Assembly (NCBI GenBank): GCA_002396205.1
Contig: DGXB01000008.1
Span: 1 to 22,832 of the forward strand
Origin: Bacteroidales bacterium UBA4243
GTDB lineage: Bacteria; Bacteroidota; Bacteroidia; Bacteroidales; F082
Length of the DNA: 22,832 nucleotides
Direction of reading: 5' to 3'
Shown here: positions 1-7,174 of the stretch, piece after piece
Layout: the number at the start of each line of letters is the position of its first letter
Numbering within the stretch: the stretch's first letter is position 1
Notes under the pieces: model-generated
Seen by the model: the letters and a program-made list of their open reading frames with translations, nothing else
The model's database searches: none
What the model was told of the DNA's origin: nothing
Translations under genes and position numbers: made by a program

Positions 1-402
1 TATGCCAAGCACGAGGAAGGAACTTTGACCGAAGTGATTAATGCCCGCTCGAAGGCTACACAAGTAACAGTTGATCCCGCAAACCTCACTCCCGAAAAGT
101 TGCAGGAGTTCCAGAAGGCACAGGGCGACCTGTCGTCGGCTCTCGGCAAACTGCTTGCCATCCAGGAAGCCTATCCCGACCTGAAGGCCAACGAGAACTT
201 CAAGGACCTACAGGTGCAGCTTGAAGGAACTGAGAACCGTATCAACGAGGCCCGCAATAAGTTCAACACGGCCGTTCAGGAATACAACACACTCGTAAGG
301 TCGTTCCCGAAGAACATCGTAGCCGGACTGTTCGGATTCGACAAGATGACAAAATTCGAGGCTGAAGCCGGTGCACAGAAAGCTCCCGAGGTTAAATTCT
401 AA
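1..402 (+). CDS. lemA: LemA family protein, C-terminal part (5' end outside window)
   Basis: The frame is open from base 1, so the gene begins upstream; 133 codons are present before the TAA at 400-402. The visible part has the LemA signature: KHEEGTLTEVINARSKAT at the left edge, then long charged and Gln-rich helices. It closes with the typical tail in which a hydrophobic LFGF segment is followed by KFEAEAGAQKAPEVKF. LemA proteins are membrane-anchored by an N-terminal segment (not seen here) and fold as a helical bundle facing the periplasm or outside; their biochemical role is not settled. The stop codon lies 3 bases before the purM start, so the two genes are probably co-transcribed. The family call is firm, the function is not. 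Confidence 0.93.
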   Translation, partial: YAKHEEGTLTEVINARSKATQVTVDPANLTPEKLQEFQKAQGDLSSALGKLLAIQEAYPDLKANENFKDLQVQLEGTENRINEARNKFNTAVQEYNTLVRSFPKNIVAGLFGFDKMTKFEAEAGAQKAPEVKF

Positions 403-405
403 GAC

Positions 406-1572
406 ATGGACAACAGCAACCGTTATATGATGCGCGGCGTGAGTGCAGCCAAAGAGGATGTTCACGCCGCCATCAAGAACATAGACAAAGGTGTATTCCC
501 GCAGGCCTTCTGCAAAATCATCCCCGACATTCTCGGGGGCGACCCTGAATATTGCAACATCATGCACGCCGACGGCGCAGGAACCAAATCGTCGCTCGCC
601 TACCTCTATTGGAAAGAGACCGGCGACATGAGCGTATGGGAAGGCGTGGCGCAAGACGCCGTGGTGATGAACACCGACGACCTCATCTGCGTGGGCGCGA
701 CCGACAACATGCTCCTCTCCTCCACCATCGGGCGCAACAAGAGCCTGATTCCTGGTGAGGTGATTTCCGCCTTGATTAACGGCACGGAACACTTCTTGGA
801 GAAACTGCGCAAGCTCGGCATAGGCATCTACCTCACCGGTGGCGAGACCGCCGACGTGGGCGACTTGGTGCGCACCGTCATCGTCGACAGCACCGTGACG
901 ACACGCATCAGACGTGATGAAGTGATTGAGAACAACTTGCAACCAGGCGATGTGATTGTGGCTTTTGCTTCTTACGGACAAGCTACTTACGAGGACAGCT
1001 ACAACGGCGGCATGGGCAGCAACGGCCTCACCTCGGCCCGCCACGACATGCTGAACCATTATTTAGCCGAGAAATACGACGAGAGCTACGACCATAGCAT
1101 TCCGGAAGAATTGGTCTATTCCGGTCCGCACAAACTCACCGACCCGACCGAAGTCCCTGGCGTTGACGTGGGCAAGCTCATCCTCTCGCCCACCCGCACA
1201 TATGCCCCGCTGATGATCCCGATACTGAAGGAGTTCCGCAAGCAAATCCACGGCATCATCCATTGCAGCGGCGGTGCCCAGACCAAAGTGTTGCACTTCG
1301 TTGACAAGCTGCACATCGTGAAGGACAACATGTTGGCTTTGCCGCCTTTGTTCAAGATGATCCAAGCCGCCTCAGGCACCGACTGGCACGAGATGTACAA
1401 GGTCTTCAACATGGGCCACCGTTTGGAGATCTACACCAACGAAAAAGCCGCCAATGAGATGATTGCCATCGCAAAAGAATTCAACATTGACAGCCAAATC
1501 ATTGGTCATGTGGAGACTTCGGAGAAGAAGCAGTTAACGATAAGAAGTGAGTTTGGAATGTTTGAGTATTAA
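406..1572 (+). CDS. purM: phosphoribosylformylglycinamidine cyclo-ligase (AIR synthase), PurM
   Basis: This 388-residue protein matches the long Bacteroidota form of PurM. The enzyme uses ATP to close the imidazole ring of formylglycinamidine ribonucleotide, giving AIR in cytosolic purine synthesis. The glycine-rich substrate and nucleotide motif HADGAGTKSS is at residues 54-63 and the acidic MNTDDL motif at 88-93. A GGETAD motif near residue 145 and a C-terminal AIRS domain with HCSGGAQTK near residue 287 follow. The ATG at 406 lies 3 bases after the lemA stop; no better start is visible. Its 3' end is followed after only 22 bases by the start of an AT-rich secreted protein, which separates it from prfA and pyrF. 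Confidence 0.93.
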   Translation: MDNSNRYMMRGVSAAKEDVHAAIKNIDKGVFPQAFCKIIPDILGGDPEYCNIMHADGAGTKSSLAYLYWKETGDMSVWEGVAQDAVVMNTDDLICVGATDNMLLSSTIGRNKSLIPGEVISALINGTEHFLEKLRKLGIGIYLTGGETADVGDLVRTVIVDSTVTTRIRRDEVIENNLQPGDVIVAFASYGQATYEDSYNGGMGSNGLTSARHDMLNHYLAEKYDESYDHSIPEELVYSGPHKLTDPTEVPGVDVGKLILSPTRTYAPLMIPILKEFRKQIHGIIHCSGGAQTKVLHFVDKLHIVKDNMLALPPLFKMIQAASGTDWHEMYKVFNMGHRLEIYTNEKAANEMIAIAKEFNIDSQIIGHVETSEKKQLTIRSEFGMFEY

Positions 1573-1594
1573 AACCATCAAAATCATAACCATC

Positions 1595-2941
1595 ATGAAA
1601 AAAACTCTTATTTTATCATTAGTTTTAGTTTGCCTGTTTCATGGCATTTCAGACGCACAAACTACAGACGGACAAACGTTCATTAACGCTTTCTTTCCCG
1701 AAAGTTCTTACTATGAAGGACACCATTGCAACTCAAATTATCTATTGGACACGCTATATTGGAGTGAATGGTATAACGGTTCTGGTGGATACCATTATCT
1801 TCTCAATTACAAATACATCTTCACTTATCTTCCTGATGGTAATGTCTATCAGATAATGGAATATGCATATATTCAGGACTACAATCAATGGCGGCAATCA
1901 TATCGATATTCATTTGACTATGATGAGGATGGCCGACTGACATGTTATAGAAGTGAGCTACAAAAACCTAATGGGCAATGGCAGTATTATACCATCAAAG
2001 AATACACATACGACAATCAGGAGAGGGTGTCTGTAATACTCCAAACGAATTGGGCAGGAGAAGGTTATGAGGATAGCCATAAAGAGTTTCAATATGAATA
2101 TGATGAAGATGGCCACTTGTTGAGAGAAGCTATCTATTTGCCCGACCAAGGTCGTTATTATTTCCGCTTTCTATACGAATATGAAAATGACAATTTGACC
2201 TCCGAATACTATCAAAGATGGCTTCCTTCATCAGGATGGACTGACATTGATTGGTACCAATTTAGTTATGTAAACGGCAAGATATCAGACATGATTCATC
2301 AGATCTGGAATTCTTCAGAACAAAATTGGTACAATTATGAAAAACAAACATACGAATACCATCCTGAAGAAGAAAGAGCATACATTATTTCCCAGTCATG
2401 GGACGACGAATGGATAAACAGATACCGTGCGACCAATTTTATTTCAAACGGTCGCCTTGTAATAGATAGTACACAAAAATGGCAAAACGAGGAATGGGTT
2501 GACTTTACAGCTTGCGAATATTCATTTGACGGTTCGGGGAATTTCACAGAAGCAAAATGGAAAGATTATGTTGACGGTGAATGGGTTGATAGTGACTACA
2601 ATACAAAAACCATTGTCAGTTATAATGATGGGGTGTCTATCCTTTGCGACTATATCCAATCATTTCGAGCAAGATACATAAGCACCGACAGCACATCAGA
2701 ATTATACACTACCAACCAGACTACCATTTTTCCTAATCCAGGAACGAACCAGTTTACTATTCAAGCCGACACTCCTTTTACGCATGTCATAGTTTATGAC
2801 ATGACGGGCCTTCAAATATTCAGTCAATCCGTATCTGAAACTGCAATTCGCATCAACACCGAAAGTTGGCCATCTGGAATCTATTTCTGGAAAGCATACA
2901 ATTCAAATTCTGCTCAATGCGGGAAATGGGTAAAAAACTAA
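1595..2941 (+). CDS. secreted YD-like repeat protein with T9SS type A sorting domain
   Basis: No specific function is recognised. I place the start at the ATG at 1595, because the protein then begins with a clear signal peptide (MKKTLILSLVLVCLFHGISDA, cleavage before QTTDG); an upstream in-frame start at 1547 would lie inside purM. The 448-residue product has a middle of degenerate aromatic repeats about 40 residues long, built on YxYDxDGxL and paired Trp motifs, resembling the YD-like repeats of Bacteroidota surface proteins. The last 72 residues (377-448) form a Por secretion tail: the FPNPGTN motif, a VYDMTG strand and a closing SGIYFWKA strand. I infer export by Sec and then the type IX system to the surface or outside. 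The DNA is visibly AT-richer than purM and prfA on either side. Confidence 0.85.
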   Translation: MKKTLILSLVLVCLFHGISDAQTTDGQTFINAFFPESSYYEGHHCNSNYLLDTLYWSEWYNGSGGYHYLLNYKYIFTYLPDGNVYQIMEYAYIQDYNQWRQSYRYSFDYDEDGRLTCYRSELQKPNGQWQYYTIKEYTYDNQERVSVILQTNWAGEGYEDSHKEFQYEYDEDGHLLREAIYLPDQGRYYFRFLYEYENDNLTSEYYQRWLPSSGWTDIDWYQFSYVNGKISDMIHQIWNSSEQNWYNYEKQTYEYHPEEERAYIISQSWDDEWINRYRATNFISNGRLVIDSTQKWQNEEWVDFTACEYSFDGSGNFTEAKWKDYVDGEWVDSDYNTKTIVSYNDGVSILCDYIQSFRARYISTDSTSELYTTNQTTIFPNPGTNQFTIQADTPFTHVIVYDMTGLQIFSQSVSETAIRINTESWPSGIYFWKAYNSNSAQCGKWVKN

Positions 2942-2957
2942 TCCTTATACAAATACC

Positions 2958-4064
2958 GTGGACATCACCTCAAAACTCGAAACGATAAAGCACCGCTGGG
3001 AGGAAATGGGCGAACAGCTCGCCGACCCTGCCGTGGCTTCCGACATGAAAAAGTTTGTGAAGCTCAACAAGGACTATAAGGACTTGGAGCCTATCGTAAT
3101 GGCCTTCAAGGAATACAAAACACTGAAAGCCAACGTGGAAGAGGCAAAAGAAATCTTGTCTACGGAGAAAGACGACGAGATGCGCAAGATGGCCCAAGAG
3201 GAGTTGGACACCGCCCAGACGCGCATCGAGCAGCTGGAGCAGGACATCCGCGTGATGATGATTCCGAAGGACCCGCAGGACAGCAAGAACGCCATCATGG
3301 AAATCCGTGCCGGCACGGGCGGCGACGAGGCCTGCCTCTTCGCCGGCGACCTCTTCCGCATGTACACCAAATTCTGTGAAGCCCAAGGCTGGAAGGTGGA
3401 AGTGACCTCAGTGAGCGAAGGCGCCAGCGGCGGCTACAAGGAAATCGACTTCACCGTGACGGGCAACGGCTGCTATGGCATCCTCAAGTTCGAGTCGGGC
3501 GTTCACCGCGTGCAGCGTGTGCCCAAGACCGAAACCCAAGGCCGCATCCACACCTCTGCCGCATCGGTGGCCGTGCTGCCCGAAGCCGAGGAGTTTGACG
3601 TGGAAATCAACGAGGGCGAGATAAAGTGGGACACCTTCCGTTCAAGCGGCGCGGGCGGACAGAACGTGAACAAGGTGGAATCGGGCGTGCGCCTGCGCTA
3701 TATGTGGAAGAACCCCAACACGGGCGAAACCCAGGAGATCCTCATCGAGTGCACCGAGACCCGCGACCAACCCAAGAACCGCGAACGCGCCTTGGCCCGA
3801 CTGCGCACCCGCATCTACGACATGGAATACCAAAAATACATCGGCGACATCGCCGCCAAGCGCAAGACCATGGTCTCGACCGGCGACCGCTCGGCGAAGA
3901 TCCGCACCTATAATTATCCTCAAGGGCGTGTCACCGACCACCGCGTGGAAGGCCTGACCGTCTATAACCTTGCCGCCGTCATGGATGGCGACCTCACCGA
4001 AATCATCAACCGCCTGCAAATGGCGGAAAACGCTGAAAGACTGAAAGAAAATATTGAATCATAA
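2958..4064 (+). CDS. prfA: peptide chain release factor 1
   Basis: This 368-residue class I release factor recognises UAA and UAG stop codons on the ribosome and triggers peptide release. The catalytic GGQ motif is at residues 233-235 within SSGAGGQNVNK. The codon-recognition tripeptide reads PKT, in RVPKTETQGRIHTSA. This is the PxT form of RF1 rather than the SPF of RF2, which settles the assignment. An N-terminal helical domain (about 1-105) precedes the PCRF domain. The start is a GTG at 2958, 16 bases after the preceding stop, and the length agrees with the family. The gene is followed after 4 bases by pyrF, so the two are very likely one transcript. Confidence 0.97.
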   Translation: MDITSKLETIKHRWEEMGEQLADPAVASDMKKFVKLNKDYKDLEPIVMAFKEYKTLKANVEEAKEILSTEKDDEMRKMAQEELDTAQTRIEQLEQDIRVMMIPKDPQDSKNAIMEIRAGTGGDEACLFAGDLFRMYTKFCEAQGWKVEVTSVSEGASGGYKEIDFTVTGNGCYGILKFESGVHRVQRVPKTETQGRIHTSAASVAVLPEAEEFDVEINEGEIKWDTFRSSGAGGQNVNKVESGVRLRYMWKNPNTGETQEILIECTETRDQPKNRERALARLRTRIYDMEYQKYIGDIAAKRKTMVSTGDRSAKIRTYNYPQGRVTDHRVEGLTVYNLAAVMDGDLTEIINRLQMAENAERLKENIES

Positions 4065-4068
4065 TATC

Positions 4069-4896
4069 ATGAATAAGAAGCAATTATTCGAGCAAATCAA
4101 GAAAAAGCAGTCGTTCCTCTGTGTCGGACTCGACACCGACATCAACAAGATTCCACAGGACATGTTGGCCATGGACGACCCCGTATTTGAGTTCAACAAG
4201 CAGATTATCAACAAGACCGCACCGTATGCTGTGGCCTACAAGCCCAACACGGCTTTCTACGAAGTGTATGGCAGCAAAGGTTGGCAGAGTCTGGAACGCA
4301 CCATCCAATACATTAAGGTCAACCATCCCGACATTTTCATCATCGCTGATGCCAAGCGAGGCGACATCGGGAACACCTCGGCCAACTATGCCCGTGCCTT
4401 CTTCAACACCTTGAAGGCCGATGCCCTCACCGTGGCACCCTACATGGGCAAGGACTCCGTGGAGCCTTTCCTCAACTTCGAGGACAAATGGGTGATCCTG
4501 CTCGCGCTGACCTCCAACAAAGGCTCACAAGATTTCCAGTACCTGAACGTCGGTGAACGGATGCTGCACCAGCAGGTGTTGCAAACCGCCACCACATGGG
4601 CCACATCGGAGCAGATGATGTTTGTGGTGGGAGCCACCCATCCCGAAGAATTGGGCGAGATCCGCAAGATGTTGCCCGACTATTTCTTCCTCGTACCTGG
4701 TGTGGGTGCGCAAGGCGGCGACTTGCAGGCGGTGGCCCACAACGGCTTGAACGACGAATGCGGTCTGTTGGTCAACTCATCGCGTGGCATCATCTATGCC
4801 TCCAACGGCAGCGACTTTGCCGTTCGCGCTGGCGAAGAAGCCAAGAAGCTGCAGGAGCAAATGAGTGCTTTGCTGAAGGAAAAAGGGCTCTTATAA
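4069..4896 (+). CDS. pyrF: orotidine 5'-phosphate decarboxylase, type 2
   Basis: This enzyme decarboxylates OMP to UMP, the last step of de novo pyrimidine synthesis in the cytosol. The catalytic DxKxxD triad lies in the motif IIADAKRGDIGNTS, with Asp94, Lys96 and Asp99. The N-terminal FLCVGLDTD and the C-terminal PGVGAQGGD and VNSSRGIIYAS phosphate-binding segments are all present. The 275-residue length and the GDIGNTS variant fit the type 2 PyrF found in Bacteroidota. I chose the ATG at 4069 over the in-frame TTG at 4054, because the TTG overlaps prfA and only adds MNHNI. It is the last gene of the plus-strand block and is followed by a strong terminator. Confidence 0.96.
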   Translation: MNKKQLFEQIKKKQSFLCVGLDTDINKIPQDMLAMDDPVFEFNKQIINKTAPYAVAYKPNTAFYEVYGSKGWQSLERTIQYIKVNHPDIFIIADAKRGDIGNTSANYARAFFNTLKADALTVAPYMGKDSVEPFLNFEDKWVILLALTSNKGSQDFQYLNVGERMLHQQVLQTATTWATSEQMMFVVGATHPEELGEIRKMLPDYFFLVPGVGAQGGDLQAVAHNGLNDECGLLVNSSRGIIYASNGSDFAVRAGEEAKKLQEQMSALLKEKGLL

Positions 4897-4900
4897 GCTC

Positions 4901-4930
4901 AGGAAATATCGGGTCGAGCCCGCTATGACA
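4901..4930. repeat. degenerate extragenic palindrome downstream of pyrF
   Basis: The small dyad CGGGTCGAGCCCG (4910-4922) lies in a stretch that reads TGTCATAGCGGGCTCGACCCG on the minus strand in its extended form. This resembles the widespread family of extragenic repeats that read roughly TCATTGCGGGCTTGACCCG. Only one decayed copy is seen here, so membership of that family is an inference from memory of the motif. Confidence 0.35.
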
Positions 4931-4956
4931 CTTTGGGTTGGAACCATCCCATGACG

Positions 4957-4991
4957 AAAAAAAGCCGCCTCGGTTTGAGGCGGCTTTTTTT
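4957..4991. terminator. bidirectional intrinsic terminator between pyrF and the Omp28-like gene
   Basis: There is a perfect 8-bp stem, GCCGCCTC (4964-4971) with GAGGCGGC (4977-4984), around a 5-base loop. An A-run precedes it (4957-4963) and a T-run follows (4985-4991). The hairpin therefore has a U-tract in both directions, as expected between the convergent genes pyrF (+) and the 5012-7054 gene (-). Confidence 0.93.
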
Positions 4992-5011
4992 GTTGCAATC
5001 CGCAAACCCGA

Positions 5012-7054
5012 TTAACGGGCCACCGAGAAAGTGCGGTTGAGCACATTGCCATCGTTGGCCATGATGCGGAGGAAATAGACACCATTATTGAGGCTATCGG
5101 TGTTGATTTGAGTCGAGTTGCCAGTGACCTCTATGTTCATAACACGCTGGCCAATAGCATTGTAAACCTCAATACTGCTCATTCCCTCACCTTCAATGTT
5201 CAGCACATTCGAAGTCGGGTTGGGATAGACCTTCAAGGTGTTTTCAAGTTCGTCGACGCCTTCCATCCATGTTTGGAACGTGGTTTCCTGGCCATAGAAA
5301 GTCTCGCCATTGACGATAGCAAAAGCCTTCACCACATAGATGGTCGACATTTCAAGTTCATCGGTGAAGCCCAAGATATTGTGGAACTCATTGTAGAAGC
5401 CGTTGATGATCAAAGGATCTGAGCTTGTCACCTTGCGGCATTCAAAACCCACTTGGTCAGGATAGACTTCGCATTCAAGAGGAGCGATGAAATCAGCATG
5501 AGTGTAACTGATGTTGCTCACCATGGTCTCGCCCACGTTGACATTGGCTTGAGGTCCCCTGACGGAAATCAGGTGCGTGGCCGACTCGCCAAACTCACCG
5601 TCGTCTTCGTCACCGAAGAGAACGTTGCCTTGGCTGTCCTTCACGATATAGTAGCCATGTCCATACATGCAGCAGATGCCGTTGCCCATCTCGTCGAAGA
5701 TGTCGAACCTCACGCACTCGTTGGCGGGCACAGTGACATGTTCGAGATGAATTTGCGTAGCGGTGCCGCCAGCCAACAAAGTGTAGGGGCCACCTGAGCC
5801 CAGCACCGTGCCGTCGGAGGCAGTGAATCGCCACGTGGTGTGGTTGCCGAACTTGTCTTGCATGAGGATGAGGCTGAGTTCTTCCTCATCGCCTTCGATT
5901 TCAAGGTCTTGCCACTCAAAGCAGGTTACGGTGCCCGATCCTTCATTGGTGAAAGCCGTTCCGTTAGCCTCGGTGATGGTGGCATGGATGGGATGGGTGC
6001 CAAAGGGCACTTCCATGGCCGTAGTCAGTTTTTCACCACCATATTGCGGGATTTCGCCTTCCCAGTTGATGGTTTGGGTTTGGCCATCCAATTCCACTTC
6101 GACGGTCAGGCTGGTGATGGCTTCGGTACCCAAGTTTTGCACGGCTATTTCGATGTCTTTTGTATGCGAGCAGGTGGTACCGGCAGCTTGCGAAACGCCC
6201 ATCACGGCAGGATAGATGGGTTCGTCGGAACCATAGACAGTTTGAAGTTCACAGCCAGTCAGGATAGGACGGGTGGTCTGTCCTTGTTGGCGTTCAGAGA
6301 CCCAAGCAAGGAAAAAGACGTTGTCGATATCCACTTCGGTGCCATTGGGATTGCCGATCGTTTCAGGAATCTGGTATTCGAAGGTACGGGTAATCAGCGT
6401 ACCTTGGGTCGTGGGAGAAATGACATCGCCCCAAGCGCTTTGGTTGATGATGTCTCTCAGCACGTGCATGTGGCAATACTGGTTGCCAATAACCTGTGCC
6501 GGGTTGTCGCCCATTCCTGTTTGCGAGCCCAAGATGCTGTCTTGCAGCATGGCAACTGTCAGGAAGTTCTCATCGGCAGTGCTGTTGCCGGTATAATACA
6601 CTTCAACGGTGATGATGGCTGCACGGGTTTGGGGGTTGATGACCGCCCTACCAGCAACATTACATTCCGAGGCTTGGCCCAATTGGGTGTTCGTTTGGCT
6701 TGTCCATTGGTCACGACCGATAGCGGAGGCCGTAGAACGATTGACGACACCAGAGGGGAAACTCGTCACCCCAAAGCCTGCACGAATTGCTTCGCCATCG
6801 GTGGTATTCAAATTGGGGAAGGTGTTCGGCGAGAATCCGCCTGCGTGAACATTGATAGCCCAGAAACGTCCAGGATGACTGGCAGCAATCTGGTTTGCAA
6901 TCACATGACCCGAAGGACACCATGTGCAATTGCGTCCAGTGAACTCTTCGAGGATGACGTTCCTGTTGGTAGGTTCCGTCGAGACATACTGCTGGGCTTT
7001 CAATGAGAAAGAGAAGGCCAGCAAAGCCATTAAGGCAAAGGTGAATTTCTTCAT
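5012..7054 (-). CDS. secreted Omp28-like thioredoxin-fold protein with T9SS sorting domain
   Basis: The start is set at 7054 because the protein then opens with a signal peptide (MKKFTFALMALLAFSFSLKA, cleaved before QQYVS); upstream in-frame starts would precede the likely promoter. The product has 680 residues. After cleavage comes VILEEFTGRNCTWCPSGH with a CxxC pair (Cys43, Cys46), as in Omp28-related outer-membrane proteins with a thioredoxin-like fold; redox activity is possible but unproven. Residues about 385-500 form a beta-sandwich-like module with FDIFDEMGNGICCMYGHGYY (Cys461, Cys462), seen in other T9SS cargo. Residues 607-680 are the Por tail, with VYPNPTSN and a closing GVYFLRI strand. 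I infer Sec export, then T9SS secretion to the surface. It stands alone, between its own promoter region and the shared terminator. Confidence 0.87.
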   Translation of the reverse strand: MKKFTFALMALLAFSFSLKAQQYVSTEPTNRNVILEEFTGRNCTWCPSGHVIANQIAASHPGRFWAINVHAGGFSPNTFPNLNTTDGEAIRAGFGVTSFPSGVVNRSTASAIGRDQWTSQTNTQLGQASECNVAGRAVINPQTRAAIITVEVYYTGNSTADENFLTVAMLQDSILGSQTGMGDNPAQVIGNQYCHMHVLRDIINQSAWGDVISPTTQGTLITRTFEYQIPETIGNPNGTEVDIDNVFFLAWVSERQQGQTTRPILTGCELQTVYGSDEPIYPAVMGVSQAAGTTCSHTKDIEIAVQNLGTEAITSLTVEVELDGQTQTINWEGEIPQYGGEKLTTAMEVPFGTHPIHATITEANGTAFTNEGSGTVTCFEWQDLEIEGDEEELSLILMQDKFGNHTTWRFTASDGTVLGSGGPYTLLAGGTATQIHLEHVTVPANECVRFDIFDEMGNGICCMYGHGYYIVKDSQGNVLFGDEDDGEFGESATHLISVRGPQANVNVGETMVSNISYTHADFIAPLECEVYPDQVGFECRKVTSSDPLIINGFYNEFHNILGFTDELEMSTIYVVKAFAIVNGETFYGQETTFQTWMEGVDELENTLKVYPNPTSNVLNIEGEGMSSIEVYNAIGQRVMNIEVTGNSTQINTDSLNNGVYFLRIMANDGNVLNRTFSVAR

Positions 7055-7091
7055 GATTGTATGATTTAATTTGTTGATACTTTTTCCGCCA

Positions 7092-7099
7092 CAAAAATA
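7092..7099 (-). promoter_or_regulatory. probable -7 box of the Omp28-like gene promoter
   Basis: The minus strand reads TATTTTTG, which fits the Bacteroidota -7 consensus TAnnTTTG, 37 bases before the ATG at 7054. The nearest upstream TTTG (7124-7127) is 24 bases away, longer than the usual 19-21, so the -33 element is uncertain. That TTTG also lies in the loop and stem of the secDF terminator. Confidence 0.5.
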
Positions 7100-7109
7100 C
7101 ACATTAATC

Positions 7110-7142
7110 AAAAAAATGCGTCACAAAGTGGCGCATTTTTTT
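7110..7142 (-). terminator. intrinsic terminator of secDF
   Basis: This hairpin lies 33 bases after the secDF stop. The stem pairs ATGCG (7116-7120) with CGCAT (7132-7136). It is extended inward past one G-T wobble by CAC/GTG around an AAA loop, and outward by an A-run and a T-run. On the minus strand it ends in a run of T residues, as expected for secDF termination. Confidence 0.88.
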
Positions 7143-7174
7143 CGGATTTTCAGAAACGAAGTCCAAAGTTGGCT

